A DNA stretch of 64,000 nt from Hippasteria phrygiana (lineage: Eukaryota; Echinodermata; Asteroidea; Valvatida; Goniasteridae), in the NCBI GenBank assembly GCA_037893225.1, contig JAZGUH010000378.1:985001-1049000 (forward strand), given 5' to 3'. This document shows positions 9,500-20,684 of this stretch, one piece after another. A program made the position numbers and the translations under genes. Position 1 is the stretch's first letter. Every line of letters begins with the position of its first letter. Under the pieces are notes generated by a model, which worked only from the letters and a program-made list of their open reading frames with translations, had not been told where the DNA came from and searched no databases.

Positions 9500-10477
9500 G
9501 TTATAAATATTACAAAAGATTAAGAATATCAGAGATGGTTTATAGTAAAGATGTTTTAATACAAACCATATCTTCAAAAGGGGACACCAAAATGCTTTTA
9601 AATCACATTAGAACACCCTAGAATATGTTTTATGCCATTTTTGTGTTTACTTTAGATAACCTGGTAAATTTTCAGATAAAAACTCTATTGATTAGTCAAT
9701 CGGTGGCTCTACCTCATTTTTTGGGGGGGCATAAAAACAAAGTTCCTCGTGTAAAGAAGTTAGGGGGGACACCAAAATTGTATTGCCTGAATATATTTCA
9801 AATTCTGAATCAAGTTGTCAACATTTTACATAATGCATATTAAAAACCTGCATCCAGATTAAAATTTAGCTAGAAATGTCCACAAATTAAGCCTGGCAAA
9901 TATTTTCAATGTAACCACAAAGTTTCACAACGTACAAATTTGGGGGGACACCAAAGGGGTCTGTCAAAATTTAGAATGACCATATTTTTTCTCGCTTTCC
10001 TAAATTCTCTGTTCAAACTTTCAAATACTTTGAAAAAGAAGTACATGTACAAGTTTAAACTAGCCATACAAATTTAACAGATATAATAGTTGAAAATGTC
10101 ACTGCTGCAAACTGCTTACTGAGTAAATGGACCTAAAATATACCAATACAAAAATTAGCTGGCCTATAAAGTTACAAACTTATAAAGCAAGTTCTTTCTC
10201 AAAGGCAAATGAATTACAAGAAACAAACATGTAGGGAGAGATTATGGACCAAAGAGAGTGGCAGGGGGTGAACATCAAAGGGAGGGGAAGGGACAGCCAG
10301 GAACAGAGGAGTCACGTAAGGATGAAAGAGGGGAGGGACTGAGATGAGAGGGATGAAGCTGGGGAAGATAAAACAGTTAATATGGAGGATACACTCAATA
10401 GTAGGGTAAGGGGACTTTTTGCCAAACCCTTTCAAGAAAATATCAAATTACTTATAAAATGTGTGTCAAAAAGTTAA
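9500..10477. other. AT-rich stretch, no gene recognised
   Basis: Recurring GGGGGACACCAAA phrases (9580, 9768, 9940) suggest an old, decayed dispersed repeat. No coding or RNA signal. Confidence 0.3.
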
Positions 10478-10696
10478 CCCTTAACCCTACCAGCCCAAGC
10501 CTTTTTACTAGCATCCTTCCCTAACCACACAAACTCCAACACTATGTAGTAAACCAATGGCACATGCTTTGTACTTAGACAAAATCAGGGCATCAAGTCC
10601 CATGCAAAGTGATGGTGCCAAGGCTCTACAGTACCCAATCACACAAAATTCAACACAAAGGGGTGTTTGATTTTGGCAGGTTAGGGAAGGTTAGGG
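10478..10696. mobile_element. TTAA-flanked telomere-like MITE, ~219 bp
   Basis: TTAA|CCCTTAACCCTACC at the left and GGTTAGGG|TTAA at the right. It shares ATGGTGCCAAGGCTCTA and CAAC..CTATGTAGTA-like blocks with 4317-4523. Confidence 0.7.
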
Positions 10697-10929
10697 TTAA
10701 AATAAGATAGGAAAATCAGACTTTTGTATGCTGTCACAACTTTTTGACTAAAACGTGCTAATTTTAGGTTATTTTTCACCAAAATTAGGAACAATGCATT
10801 CTCATGATACAAATTTTGTTGGTTTTATTTCAAAACACAAAAATGAATATGTGGACTAACTATGTACATGACAAATCCGCTAAGAAAGTATAGGAATGTA
10901 TATTTTTGCCATTGGCCCCCGGGAATGAC

Positions 10930-11140
10930 CCACATGCTCTTGTATTGTACTATGTTCGAGGACAAGAGGAGAAAGAAAATACAAAAGAATCTTTCTTGTC
11001 CCCGAGAGTCGGTCTTTTGTTAAAATCGGTCCTCGAACGTAAAAATACGTGCTTAGTCTATGGGGTTGGGTTATATTGAAGGAAGAATAGGAAACAAAAA
11101 GCATTGTCCTCACAAGTATAGGAAAGTACGACTGTATGTA
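10930..11140 (+). repeat. GGACAAGAGG repeat family, copy 1
   Basis: The block running from CTCTTGTATTGTACTATGTTC through GGACAAGAGGAGAAAG to AGTACGACTGTATG recurs inverted at 11885-12070 and direct at 12500-12665. Copies 1 and 2 form a long inverted repeat about 750 bp apart. Confidence 0.75.
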
Positions 11141-11229
11141 CACACGTAGTCAGAATGGCCAGCCTGGCCCAGACAAATGTGTACACAAAAATTGAACATT
11201 TGGAAATAAATATTGGCATAAAAAATAAT

Positions 11230-11710
11230 GTAATTCAAGCTTTATACGTAGTGTACATGATTGGTAATCCTCCAATTTTTTTTTCACTGAATTATTACAA
11301 AATACCATACTAGACTGTAAGTTAATAGTTGTCTCAATCATCCTATGAAATGATGGCCCCCGGTGTGCTGTCGTTGTCAACTTAAAGAAAAGTGGAAATA
11401 TATATCGTTTTCCAACGATTTCCAGCTGGAAATCGTTAGAAAACTGCCCTGTAGCCTTTAGGGCGCGCGTGGCTACCCGGACGAGTGGCCACCCCGGACA
11501 TGCTGGCATTCGGGGCATGTCACGTGTCAAGGTAGCCACGTGCGCCTTGACTAAAGGCTATAATCTGCCCGACAGTTGAAAGCGAGCGCCGTTTTTTTCT
11601 CTCGTTTTTTTCCGCTATCCAACAACGCAAAACTTTAAACAGGTCAGTGGAACAAATATTTCCTATAAAATACTAACCCCCAAATCCGCCCATTTCTGAA
11701 AATTGCAACA
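11230..11710 (+). repeat. Repeat family X, copy 2, interrupted by a MITE
   Basis: GTCTCAATCATCCTATGAAA, GGTGTGCTGTC and TTTCTGAAAATTGCAAC match the family-X copy at 52148-52870. A hairpin element at 11452-11560 splits it. Confidence 0.6.
11452..11560. mobile_element. 109-bp hairpin MITE
   Basis: TAGCCTTTAGGGCGC..GTGGCTACC and GGTAGCCAC..GCGCC..TAAAGGCTA are inverted; the centre is GC-rich. Confidence 0.6.
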
Positions 11711-11884
11711 ATGACCAATCATATATACGTTTAATATCTAATCATACCTCCCAAGTGATGCATATATCCCACATCAAATTTGACAACAGCAATTCACACA
11801 ATGCACACTGCCATATTACTGGTGATTTTATGACCTAATTATAACATGAAAGCGTATGCATACCACAAGTGCAGTGTGCACAAC

Positions 11885-12070
11885 AAGGTACATGCGGTCG
11901 TTTTTTCCTATACTCGCGAGGACAGTGCTTTGTGTTTCCTATTCTTCCTTTAATATAACCCAACCCGTTCGAGGACCGATTTTAACAAAGGACCGTCTTT
12001 CGAGGACAAGAAAGATTCTTTTGTGTGTTATCCTCTTGTCCTCGAACGTAGTACAATACAAGAGCACATG
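11885..12070 (-). repeat. GGACAAGAGG repeat family, copy 2 (inverted)
   Basis: Reverse complement of 10930-11140, ending CCTCTTGTCCTCGAACGTAG then TACAATACAAGAGCACATG. Confidence 0.75.
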
Positions 12071-12389
12071 TACATGTACTTTACACATTTACAGGCTCTC
12101 AATATCATGCAGTTTCTATAGAAAACATCCTCCCAATCCAATCCAATCCTATACTTTCACCGTACACAGTACAGGGCATGACGTACAATGTACATTCACT
12201 TGTGCACAAATATCCTCAGTTAAATTGCAATTTCAATATTGTTACAGTAGACTGGTTGCTATGGTAACACGGCAGCCTACAAGGTATTGCACATACTCTG
12301 AGGTCTAAAGGTCAAACCAATCATCTTTCCATCACAGATACATGTATACATGGATGAACACAATGTACATTGTACAGTAGCTCACACCA

Positions 12390-12419
12390 ATGGAGGAAGG
12401 AATAGCTTCCTTCCTCCAT
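12390..12419. repeat. Perfect short palindrome (TGGAGGAAGGAA...)
   Basis: 12-bp arms TGGAGGAAGGAA and TTCCTTCCTCCA around a 4-nt loop. It resembles 16746-16776 and 37899-37929. Confidence 0.8.
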
Positions 12420-12499
12420 GCTCACACAATCCCTGTAAATTAGCAATTTAAGTGTACATACATGTATGTACATGTACATTGTACAGGTTCTGTATGTCG

Positions 12500-12665
12500 G
12501 AGGACAAGAGGAGAAAGAAAACACAAAGAAACATTTCAGTCTTTTGTTGAAATCGGTCCTCAGAAGTAAAAATACGTGCTTATAGTCTATTGGGTTGGGT
12601 TATATTAAAGGAACAATAGGAAACACAAAGCATTGTCCTCGGAAGTATTGGGAAAGTACGACTGT
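12500..12665 (+). repeat. GGACAAGAGG repeat family, copy 3
   Basis: GGACAAGAGGAGAAAGAAAA through GGGTTGGGTTATATT and AGTACGACTGTGT, colinear with copy 1 but with a 20-30 bp deletion. Confidence 0.7.
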
Positions 12666-13044
12666 GTATGTGAAGTGTTTCCTACACGTATGTACAATGT
12701 ACATTGTACCACTCGGAAGGTTTTTCCAGACGTTTTGTCATCTCGTATCTGTTAGTTCACAATGTAAGGTAAAATTTAAAAAACATGTTTAGTGTCATGC
12801 CATTTTTAAAAAGAAAAGGGGGGGGCCCTTTTTATGTACTTCCATTTTTAGATCATGATGGGAAATATTTTTCAAGATGGCTTTCACTGACATTGGTCTC
12901 CCCAAGTCGACTCAAAATATGCAATTGGAAGGCTGGGAGGTATTCCCTCTCTTCCATTTGCATTTTCATGCAGGTTTTGGGAGAAAAGCAAAAGAACACA
13001 AACAAACAAAACCTACGTTTATTTTGTTTTACTTTGCTTATTAA

Positions 13045-13300
13045 CCGTAACCCCTTGGGTAACTTTACTAGAAAGTATCCTGAATCCGCCAAAATCCACC
13101 TATTTTGTCATGCACAAAAAGTTGGTTTTGGTGACTGCTCAATATGGAGGTATCCTGAATCCATCAAAATCCTGCAGTACCGCTAGGCTTACAATCCTCA
13201 ATCCATCAAAATCCCCCAGTTTTCAATATGGAAGTATCCTGAATCCGCCAAAATCCTCCAAAACAGGGTTTGGATTTTGATGGATTTAGGTAGGTTAGGG
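13045..13300. mobile_element. TTAA-flanked telomere-like MITE with internal repeats, 256 bp
   Basis: TTAA|CCGTAACCCC at the left and GGTTAGGG|TTAA at the right. Inside, GTATCCTGAATCCGCCAAAA-like phrases recur three to four times (13075, 13150, 13228). Confidence 0.65.
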
Positions 13301-13304
13301 TTAA

Positions 13305-14180
13305 TTAAAACTCTGTTGGAGTAAAATGGCATTTTTTAATTTGCAAAAAAATCATCATTCATATTTACATGAATTAAAACTAATCAGCTTAATTTTACTA
13401 ATACAGCCATTTCAAACGATTACAAAGTTAGAGTGGACAGATAGTATACATGTAAATACTTTATAAATGTCAAATTATTGCAGCCCGACAATAATTCAGG
13501 TGTAGCTTTGTGTGCGTTAGACGTGAAAAGCAACCAAGAATTAAAGCCTTTTTTGGAGGATTGCAGACACCTAAAAAATAGAAAAAAAAACTTTTGAAAA
13601 TTAAAAAAACTGTTAGAAGATATTTATAAGAAAAAAATATCAAGCAGCGACTTGTACATGTACATTGTACATCTTTCAAGCTCCATTGGTGAACAAAACT
13701 AATGAGCATTATAGTATGCATAATTTACACTGTGTACATATTTAACCTACATGTACATACATGTATATGCACACAACAATGTACTGTAAGTCTGCATGTG
13801 GTTTATCAAAATATCACTGCTACTGATCAATTACACCCCTTCTCTGCTAAATCTATCAACTTCTTTCCTGCACAAGGTATTCCCCGATTAGTCAAAAATT
13901 GCTTTAACTCATCCACTCGCATATTCGCACGAAATCCACACTGCTGTACTGTCCACCATCTAATACAACGCAAAAGATGCTATGTCGACCCTGAAAGTGG
14001 AAATTGGCCTTTCCCGGCTTGCCGCTGGCGGCGCACTGATCGACCGAATTCTGACCACAAAGTTATATAATCCTCAATACCTCTGGGTGCAGAGAAGCAA
14101 ACGTGGTGAATGAGAGACTTTTGAGACGCATGGTGGCTGCAGACATATCGCGGGTCCTTTCCCATCGTTCTCACTCAGTC
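13305..14180. other. AT-rich stretch, no gene recognised
   Basis: Open frames at 13702-14070 and 13980-14174 have no recognisable domain or splice context and are not called. Confidence 0.3.
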
Positions 14181-14187
14181 GTGCGCC

Positions 14188-14285
14188 TGCTCAGAACTAC
14201 GTGCACATGCTCAGAAAGTAATGCACGCATGCTCAGAACTATGCACACGTTCTCAGAACTACGCATGCATGCTCAGAGCTACTAT
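14188..14285. repeat. ~25-bp imperfect minisatellite (ATGCTCAGAACTACGCAC)
   Basis: Four to five imperfect copies of TGCTCAGAACTACG..CACA in tandem. Confidence 0.7.
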
Positions 14286-14904
14286 GCCACCAGCATCCCA
14301 AAAGTCTCACATTGTTTCAGCCCGAAACCAAAGCATCGTTCATGGCACAGTTCAAACTAAGTTCTCAAAGAAATTCTGCCGCACAAAAACCACAGACTAC
14401 CACTCTGCTATATGCTTCATAATCAGACATATTTTATTTTTACTTACATGTACATTGTTGGAAGATTCGGAGTCCTTTAGGATTTTGTACAAATTCTTTT
14501 TTAAGGCAGAATGGCTAATGAAGACATTGGGGATACAAAGGTACTTCACTCCACTCAAATGATTGATTAACAAATTTCTACCACCCACTGTGCTACATAA
14601 TTCATCTCTTTTCTCAATAACTCTGACAAGGGACAGTAAACAACTGATTTGTAAATATTGATTCAGCACAATAGACATGGTGTAGTCGCTGATCTGGGAA
14701 CATTCAATGTAACCATGACAACAAAAAGGGGCGCATGATTGGTTGGGTAGGCATCGACTGCGTAGTGGGGGCGTTTCTATTTGTGAGGCAAATTACTGCG
14801 GACATTTCTCTGTCCCCATAACACTTTTAGTCCCCATGACGATGTCTATCGCAAGACCAGTGTGTGTCCCAGTGCGTGACTGATGAGTTTGTTTTTGCAT
14901 TCAA

Positions 14905-15235
14905 TAGGGAACATTTAACAATAGAGGACAATAGGGTCCCCGGTTGAGAAAGGTCCCTGATTGAAAATCGTGTACAAAACCAATGAGGGCCTTTGCCAAA
15001 AAGTTAAAGTATGAACAATAGGAGGACAATAGGAGGTGTTTACACACTTGTGGGCGCGTTGGCGTATTCAAACCGCGGACGTAAAATGCCAGAGAACAAA
15101 AGAGAACAATATCGTCCGCGATTCCCAGCATACGTCCGCGATTGGAAGTGTGTACAAAGTCTATGGAGGCCTTCCGAAAAAGTTAGAGTATAAACAAAAG
15201 AGGAACAATGGGACGTCCGCGTTTGGAGGTCGGTA
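14905..15235. repeat. Imperfect tandem repeat of GAACAATAGGAGG / CGTCCGCG motifs
   Basis: Two to three diverged units of GTACAAAGTCTATGGAGGCC..AAAAAGTTAGAGTAT..AACAATAGG follow each other. No coding role is evident. Confidence 0.5.
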
Positions 15236-15239
15236 CACG

Positions 15240-15241
<2 letters not shown>

Positions 15242-15270
<29 letters not shown>
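15242..15270. repeat. (GT)n microsatellite
   Basis: About 14 GT dinucleotides followed by a T run. Confidence 0.95.
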
Positions 15271-15273
<3 letters not shown>

Positions 15274-15315
15274 TTTTCCATGGTCTAATTCTGATTTGTT
15301 TGGTAACTTAATTAA

Positions 15316-15520
15316 CCCCTTGACCCCGGGTTTTAGATGGGAGGCGCCGCGGGTTGTGCAGCCAAGCAAAATGGAAACAAGAGGCTTGTGCAGCCAAGCA
15401 TAACGTACACAATACCCCAATAATGGATTGAAAGTGCAGAGATTGACACAAATAGAAGTATACCGCGGCCTGGTGACAATGTTCAATCTGCACGTATTTG
15501 TGTCAACCGTACGCAAGGGG
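15316..15520. mobile_element. TTAA-flanked MITE, 205 bp (family Y copy 1)
   Basis: TTAA at 15312-15315 and 15521-15524, ends CCCCTTG and CAAGGGG. The interior GTGCAGCCAAGCAAAATGG and CGTATTTGTGTCAACCGTA recur at 51938-52139. Confidence 0.8.
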
Positions 15521-16387
15521 TTAAGAGCGTGTTAACTCAATAGTTCAAATTTTTAAGCGCCTGTCTTCATAATTTATTGGTTATAATTTGATCTTTTACA
15601 TGATGTATGACAGTATTAATATTGGAGGGTGTTTCATCCAGCCGACGTCTACCTTATCCAAGGGACACTTTTGGACAGGTAAACATTACAAGACATGCAG
15701 GTTTTCCTTGGAGAAAATGTACAAAACCATTTTTCATAATGACCATAAACACTGGTAAACAAAATCGTAATATCTACTCCTACAATGTACATGTAAAATA
15801 GTGGGCAAAGATTAGAGAAGTCGTCTTTTTGTAGTTTTATGTATGGCTCAAATTTAACGGTGGCCACGATGCCCTTAAGTTTGCCGTGGTGCCCTTTACA
15901 AAATCGCTCTCTTCATGGCCAGTCTTGCCATGCTCTTTTTCCAACTGGCCGCAGTGCCCTCGTTGTCCAATTGTTTTAATGATTATTTTGTTAATTTAGG
16001 CCCTATAATCTTGCTGAACGTATTCCAAGTACACAGGATTCATTTGTTGATTTTCTCAATGATCCGAACCCACGGTCTTTGTTTTTACTACCAGTAGATG
16101 AGCAGGAAGTAATTCATATTGTTAACAACTTACAGAATACAACAAGTTTTGGTCACGACCTTATCACTATAACTGCCATGACCTATTACTCACATTATCA
16201 ATGCTTCTTTTAAAACTGGTACCGTTCCTAAATATAAATTCACTTAAAATTGCCAAGGTTATTCCTATTGATCAAAATGGTGATGCTACATGTAATCCTG
16301 TTAACAATTACAGACCCATTTCTATTTTGACTTGTTTTTCGAAAAATGTTGAAAGATGTCCATATCATTCTATTTCTTAATAAATGT

Positions 16388-16484
16388 TTTTCAAAGTGAA
16401 CAAAGAAACTGGCAGTTTCTTTGTTCACTTTGAAAAAGTATTCAAATTTACCTAGTCAGTTTCCCTTGTGGATTGTGTGACGAA
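16388..16484. mobile_element. 97-bp hairpin relic of the inverted tRNA-SINE element (13-bp TSD)
   Basis: TCTTAATAAATGT at 16375-16387 recurs at 16485-16497, and the LINE reading ([12 protein letters not shown]) resumes exactly across it, so this is a genuine insertion. The content is an uninterrupted palindrome, TTTCAAAGTGAACAAAGAAA then TTTCTTTGTTCACTTTGAAA, followed by the tail TTCCCTTGTGGATTGTGTGA. It has the same two ends as 8113-9486 but no tRNA body. Confidence 0.85.
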
Positions 16485-16675
16485 TCTTAATAAATGTAAT
16501 ATTTTAACAGACTGTCAATACGGATTTAGAAGTAAACATTCTACTTCACATGCAATACTTGATTTTGTTGATAAAGTAACGAATGCTATAGATAACTCTG
16601 AACACACTCTGGGGATATTCCTGGATCTTTCAAAAGCTTTTGATACCATTGATCATGATATTTTGCTTCTAAATT

Positions 16676-16857
16676 AACCCTAACCCTCCAGGGTATTTTG
16701 GCTAGAAACCCTGCCAGACGCATCAGATTGCATACTTTGTCACATCATGGAGGAAGATGTGTTTTCTTCCTCCATGGTCAAATTTACTTGTGTGCAGAGT
16801 GCAGCAAGATCAAGCTGTCACCACAGATGCACTGTGCTGCGTCTGGCAGGGTTAGGG
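16676..16857. mobile_element. Telomere-like MITE inserted in the LINE RT
   Basis: The left end is TTAACCCTAACCC and the right end AGGGTTAGGG. Inner inverted parts are AACCCTGCCAGACGCA and TGCGTCTGGCAGGGTT. It splits the RT motif between DHDILL and LSYYGIRG. The right flank reads ATAA in place of TTAA. It contains the short palindrome at 16746-16776. Confidence 0.75.
16746..16776. repeat. Short palindrome CATGGAGGAAGA
   Basis: 12-bp perfect arms CATGGAGGAAGA and TCTTCCTCCATG, 7-nt loop. Confidence 0.75.
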
Positions 16858-18480
16858 ATAAGCTTTCTTATTATGGCATTCGAGGAGTAGCCCTAGGGAG
16901 TCTAGAGTGGTTCATCAGAAGTTACCTCTCAGACAGACAACAGTATGTTTCTATAGGTGGCTCAAATTCAACCCATATGGCCCTAAAATGTGGTGTTCCA
17001 CAGGGGTCAATTTTGGGTCCATTGCTTTTTCTGACAATCTATATTAATGACTTTGTTAAATCATCCGATGTCTTTTCATTTATTTTATTTGCCGATGACT
17101 CCAACTTATTTATTTCTAATAGTAATTTGACTACTCTCACTGACACGGTTAATCACGAGTTAAAATCCATGTGTAATTGATTTGCAGTTAATAAGTTAAT
17201 AAATGGAAAAATAATCAATGGAAATATATATATTTTTCCATTTATTAATGTCTGACTACCCACGACTTTATTCAGTTAATAAGTTGTCACTTAATATTAG
17301 GAAAACTGCTAGTGATCTCCCTTCCAACATTGTCATGGAAAAAACAGATTGTCTTAATTTTCTTGGATTATTCAATGATTTTAAATTAACATGGACTAAT
17401 CATATAGATTATTTATGTAAAATTATTGCTAGAAACATAGGTGTTATTAATAAGATCAAATATTTTATCCCTCCTACAATTTTAGTTTCTCTGTATAGTA
17501 CATTAATATTGTCGTATCTTTAGTAATGGTACATGTATTCTAGCCTGGGGAGCATGTTCCCTCAGCAATCTTAACAGGCTTTTACAAAAACGGGCTCTGC
17601 GAATTATTAATTTTACTGATTTCTATGCTCATACTGATCCATTATTTTTTTAACACAAGACCTTGAAAGATAATTTTCTTCTTCAGCTTGGGTCCCTCAT
17701 GTATCAATCTGTTTCTGGTACCTTACCATCTTCTATAAATTCAATCTTCATCCGGAATTTTGATGTTCATTCCCATTATACTCGTCAAGTCTCTAATTTT
17801 CATTTATAAGCACTATATATTATATTTGCACTGCTGGTAGAATCATTGAATGTCAACTTCCACCTCTGACGATTTGTACCATTCTCGTGTCAAGAAAAGG
17901 GCCTAGTCTATTGTAGCTGATAAGTTTCATCCAGCACACAATTTATTTCATCCCATGCGATCAAATAATCAATTAAATCAGGTTCTAACCATACGCTGCT
18001 GAGTTTTTATCCAGCAGCAGTTCGCATTCTTAATAATATTTAACGATGGGATTTTTAGTATAGTCCTTTATGGGTTTTGTTTTAGTGCTTTGTTTGTTTA
18101 TTTATTTATTTATTTTATTTATTTTTATTTTTAAATTAAGTACTTTAAAGTGTGTTTTTATTATTGATGATTTAAAGGTTCGTGCAAATGTTTTATTATA
18201 TATATAATTGTAGTACATGTCACGTTTTGGTGTTTTTAACTTTTGTATTAGGCACGCAAATTCGAGGCGCATTTCACTGTGTATGCAATTGTATGTGTGA
18301 CAATAAAACAAAATGAATGAATGAATGAATGAAGAAACTTTAAATTTGTACTTGGGCCTACGATTACAAGCTTTGCTTTTTTATAGTGGGTCCCTCTACA
18401 GTTTCACTATCTGTCTAACAAGTACCTTTTTGTATCAATTACTATAATTAAAATGTGTGACACTGTGGAAAATAAATGAA

Positions 18481-18575
18481 CAATGAACAATGAAAGACAC
18501 TGACAATGTGGAAGACTGCCAACATAGGGCAAGATAGCTCAGTCAGTACTATATGGTAGAGTGCCGGTGTACAAT
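18481..18575 (+). mobile_element. Truncated tRNA-SINE copy
   Basis: GACACTGACAATGTGGAAGAC, then CCAACATAGGGCAAGATAGCTCAG match the SINE head. About 14 bp are inserted in the D loop and the copy stops before the T arm. Confidence 0.65.
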
Positions 18576-18579
18576 GTAG

Positions 18580-19190
18580 CATGAATTTCAGTCACTATGA
18601 AATACGGGCCCAATTGGTAGTATTGCACATGCACTTTTCTTTTCTTTTTTTGCTGTATTTTACCCACATATTTGTGCCTTTTCTATCCTTGTCCTCCCTT
18701 CCCTTTCTTCCCCTATCCTGCCAAAGTCAATCTCTTTACCCCACGCTTCTTTCCACTCCCCAACCTAATGGTCACCCTTTTCCTAGCCCCTCCCTTTTAT
18801 TCCTCCCCTCCTTTTCTTCCCTGGCCCATTATACTAGCTTTTTCCCATCGGTTATTTTTTTGTTTTTTGTGGTATTTTTTATCTATATACATGTACGTCC
18901 TGTTTAATACATGTGTATTTAATGTTTAAATACAACTGCTTTCTTTAGTAATAGCTATTTTTTGATAATGTTTTTATATTCTGTGTTTTTCAGTGTTCAT
19001 CAGTGTTTTTTCATCTTAATTTTTGTTTGCATTAGTATCTGTCTTGATGTATCTGATATGATTAGTATACATGTGTTTTTGTATGTGCGTCATTATATAA
19101 GTACGGCATTTTAGCTGCCTGGACGATACGTACACTCGGTAGGCCTATAAAACTGATGGAAAGAGTCTACAAGTTTAACGTTGCTTTTGA
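18580..19190. other. Pyrimidine- and T-rich stretch, no gene recognised
   Basis: The CCTTTTC-rich open frames at 18581-18929 are low-complexity and not called. Confidence 0.3.
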
Positions 19191-19199
19191 GTTTATTTT

Positions 19200-19480
19200 C
19201 CCGAAAAACGTCGCACATCGAAAAATTCCCCATTGGTACTGTAACACGGATGGGCACGGCGCGGTGGGAAACAAGCGCGGCGCTCATTGGTTAGCTCAGC
19301 ACGCACGTGCTCGGCTGAGCTGGTGACGTCACAGAAACCATGCGGCACATGGGCACGCAAATTCGTACGCACGCACGTACGGTCAGTGAACGCACGTACG
19401 GCCGGTGCATTCCGAGCCGTGGAAATTCTGAGACGTACACGTACGACCGCACGGTCGGATCCGTACGTACGTGGCATCAA
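19200..19480. other. CpG-rich island-like segment
   Basis: It is unusually rich in CG and in GTACGTAC/CACGTACG motifs against an AT-rich background. It could be a promoter or a repeat. No coding sequence is supported. Confidence 0.35.
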
Positions 19481-19549
19481 AATCTCCATCGAGCATGCAA
19501 TCCATGCATAATATTATACAAATAAAGAATGTTTATGAGTGCGAATAAA

Positions 19550-19660
19550 TCTGTCGGATTTATTCAGGCGTTGTATAAAACAAATAATGAATGTTTCACA
19601 TTGCACGAATGTGAAACATTCATTATTTGTTTTATACAACGCCTGAATAAATCCGACAGA
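19550..19660. repeat. 111-bp near-perfect palindrome
   Basis: 53-bp arms starting TCTGTCGGATTTATTCAGGC, 5-nt loop GCACG. The outer flanks repeat ATGCAATCCATGCAT-like words on both sides. Part of the arm (TTTATTCAGGTGTTGTATAAA) recurs at 20180-20200. Confidence 0.9.
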
Positions 19661-19699
19661 TTGCATGCATGGATTTCTTTGTGTACAACGTGCCGTTTA

Positions 19700-19921
19700 C
19701 CTTCTCAGTCCCGCATAAAACCGCGACAAAAAGTGGTCCAGTTCCGAATCAGTTAAAGCTTTAATTGTTGTTCCTGCGTGTCTTGCAAATTCCTCTAATC
19801 GTTTGACTGCATATTTCATTCGTCTCTTTGTGTTAATAGCAGCGTCAGCATCACCTACGAGTTCCAATATTTCGTCGTCTGTTAGGAAAACAAACCGCGG
19901 TTCGGAAACACCGTCCGCCAT
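19700..19921 (-). CDS. Crypton/DUF3504-like N-terminal exon (single exon or fragment)
   Basis: ATG at 19921 opens a 74-codon stretch reading MADGVSEPRF, then FLTDDEILELV, NTKRRMKYAVKRLEEFARHA and LSRFYAGLRR. It ends at a plausible donor, AG|GTAAAC. The NT(K/R)R..K.AV..(F/L).EF..........L..FY...R pattern is that of the helical N-terminal region of Crypton tyrosine-recombinase-derived proteins (the DUF3504 group related to ZMYM/QRICH1/KCTD1). The catalytic recombinase part is not in the window. It could be the first exon of a domesticated gene or a fragment of a Crypton element; the neighbouring palindromes favour a mobile context. Upstream in-frame sequence to 20083 is probably 5' UTR. Confidence 0.5.
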
Positions 19922-20048
19922 TCTGTGTGAATGACGGCCTAGACTGGTTCCCGGTCCCCGTATGTATATAATATACATTTTTAAGTCCGAAGGACAACGG
20001 AGGGACCGGGAACCAGTCCAATGACAGCCGTGTTGTAGCGGCGGGGAA

Positions 20049-20080
20049 GTTCTATCAAACGCGTTACCGTTTGATAGAAC
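20049..20080. repeat. Short perfect palindrome
   Basis: GTTCTATCAAACG and CGTTTGATAGAAC, 6-nt loop, 130 bp upstream of the DUF3504-like exon start. Confidence 0.75.
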
Positions 20081-20684
20081 CATGTGATAGAACGTTTTTT
20101 GGCGGTGCGGGTTCGCGTCGTGCGATGGGACGAAAAATTCAATGCACGTGATCGACGATCCACCAATCGGATGGCTGGGATTTATTCAGGTGTTGTATAA
20201 ATTCACATGGCGCACTCAAATGTACTCATCCCATCGTACTTTTGCCAATGATTATCTAATGCATCACGATCACATTCAGCCAGTGGTGCGGTTTCCTACT
20301 AAAATGGTAACAAAAATATTACTTACCAAACTTACAATATCACCAAGGAATATGCGAGTTGTTCAGCCTAAGGTTGACATCAAAGAAATAGAATTAAAAA
20401 CTGAAGGAAACCTCTAAATCGTATGATTTTGGTACCATTCGAAAGATCGTTGTGAGCTCGATCGAAGTAGAAACGGATTGAATTACTGACGTGAAGTATG
20501 TGCACGTGCGCGACAATTTTATTCATGAAAACTGCCTTATACAGCGAGTATGATGATGTCATATAATGAGGCGGTTGTGTGGCCCTCTCGCGGCCGTTCC
20601 GTGCCAATTCATGTATTGTAGGTCAAATTTCGCTGTGCGTCGGCCAGCGAAGCACAAGGAATTTGTGAACCTCTCGGACAGATA

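Larger units (their letters stand above)
15960..17523 (+). pseudogene. LINE reverse transcriptase remnant
   Basis: In order, across several frames: [91 protein letters not shown] and NFLGLFNDFKLTW. These are RT motifs from the fingers to the thumb. The catalytic FADD box is kept, but there are multiple stops, frameshifts and two insertions, so it is dead. A small in-frame oddity is LFLTIYINDF, one residue longer than the usual LFLIYIND. Confidence 0.88.
15960..18334 (+). mobile_element. Decayed CR1/L2-group LINE with TGAA-repeat tail
   Basis: The plus strand carries RT remnants and, past the C-terminal region, a 3' end AATAAAACAAAATGAATGAA with five or so TGAA units (18311-18334), a tail type known from CR1/L2-group LINEs. 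The 5' part is missing. Two later insertions interrupt the RT: 16388-16484 (SINE relic with 13-bp TSD) and about 16676-16857 (telomere-like MITE). Confidence 0.8.

Noticed and set aside
591..13310. CCCTAACCC / TTAGGG words as interstitial telomere tracts
   Set aside because: Each occurs only once or twice per site, at the end of a short inverted-repeat element next to TTAA, not as tandem hexamers.
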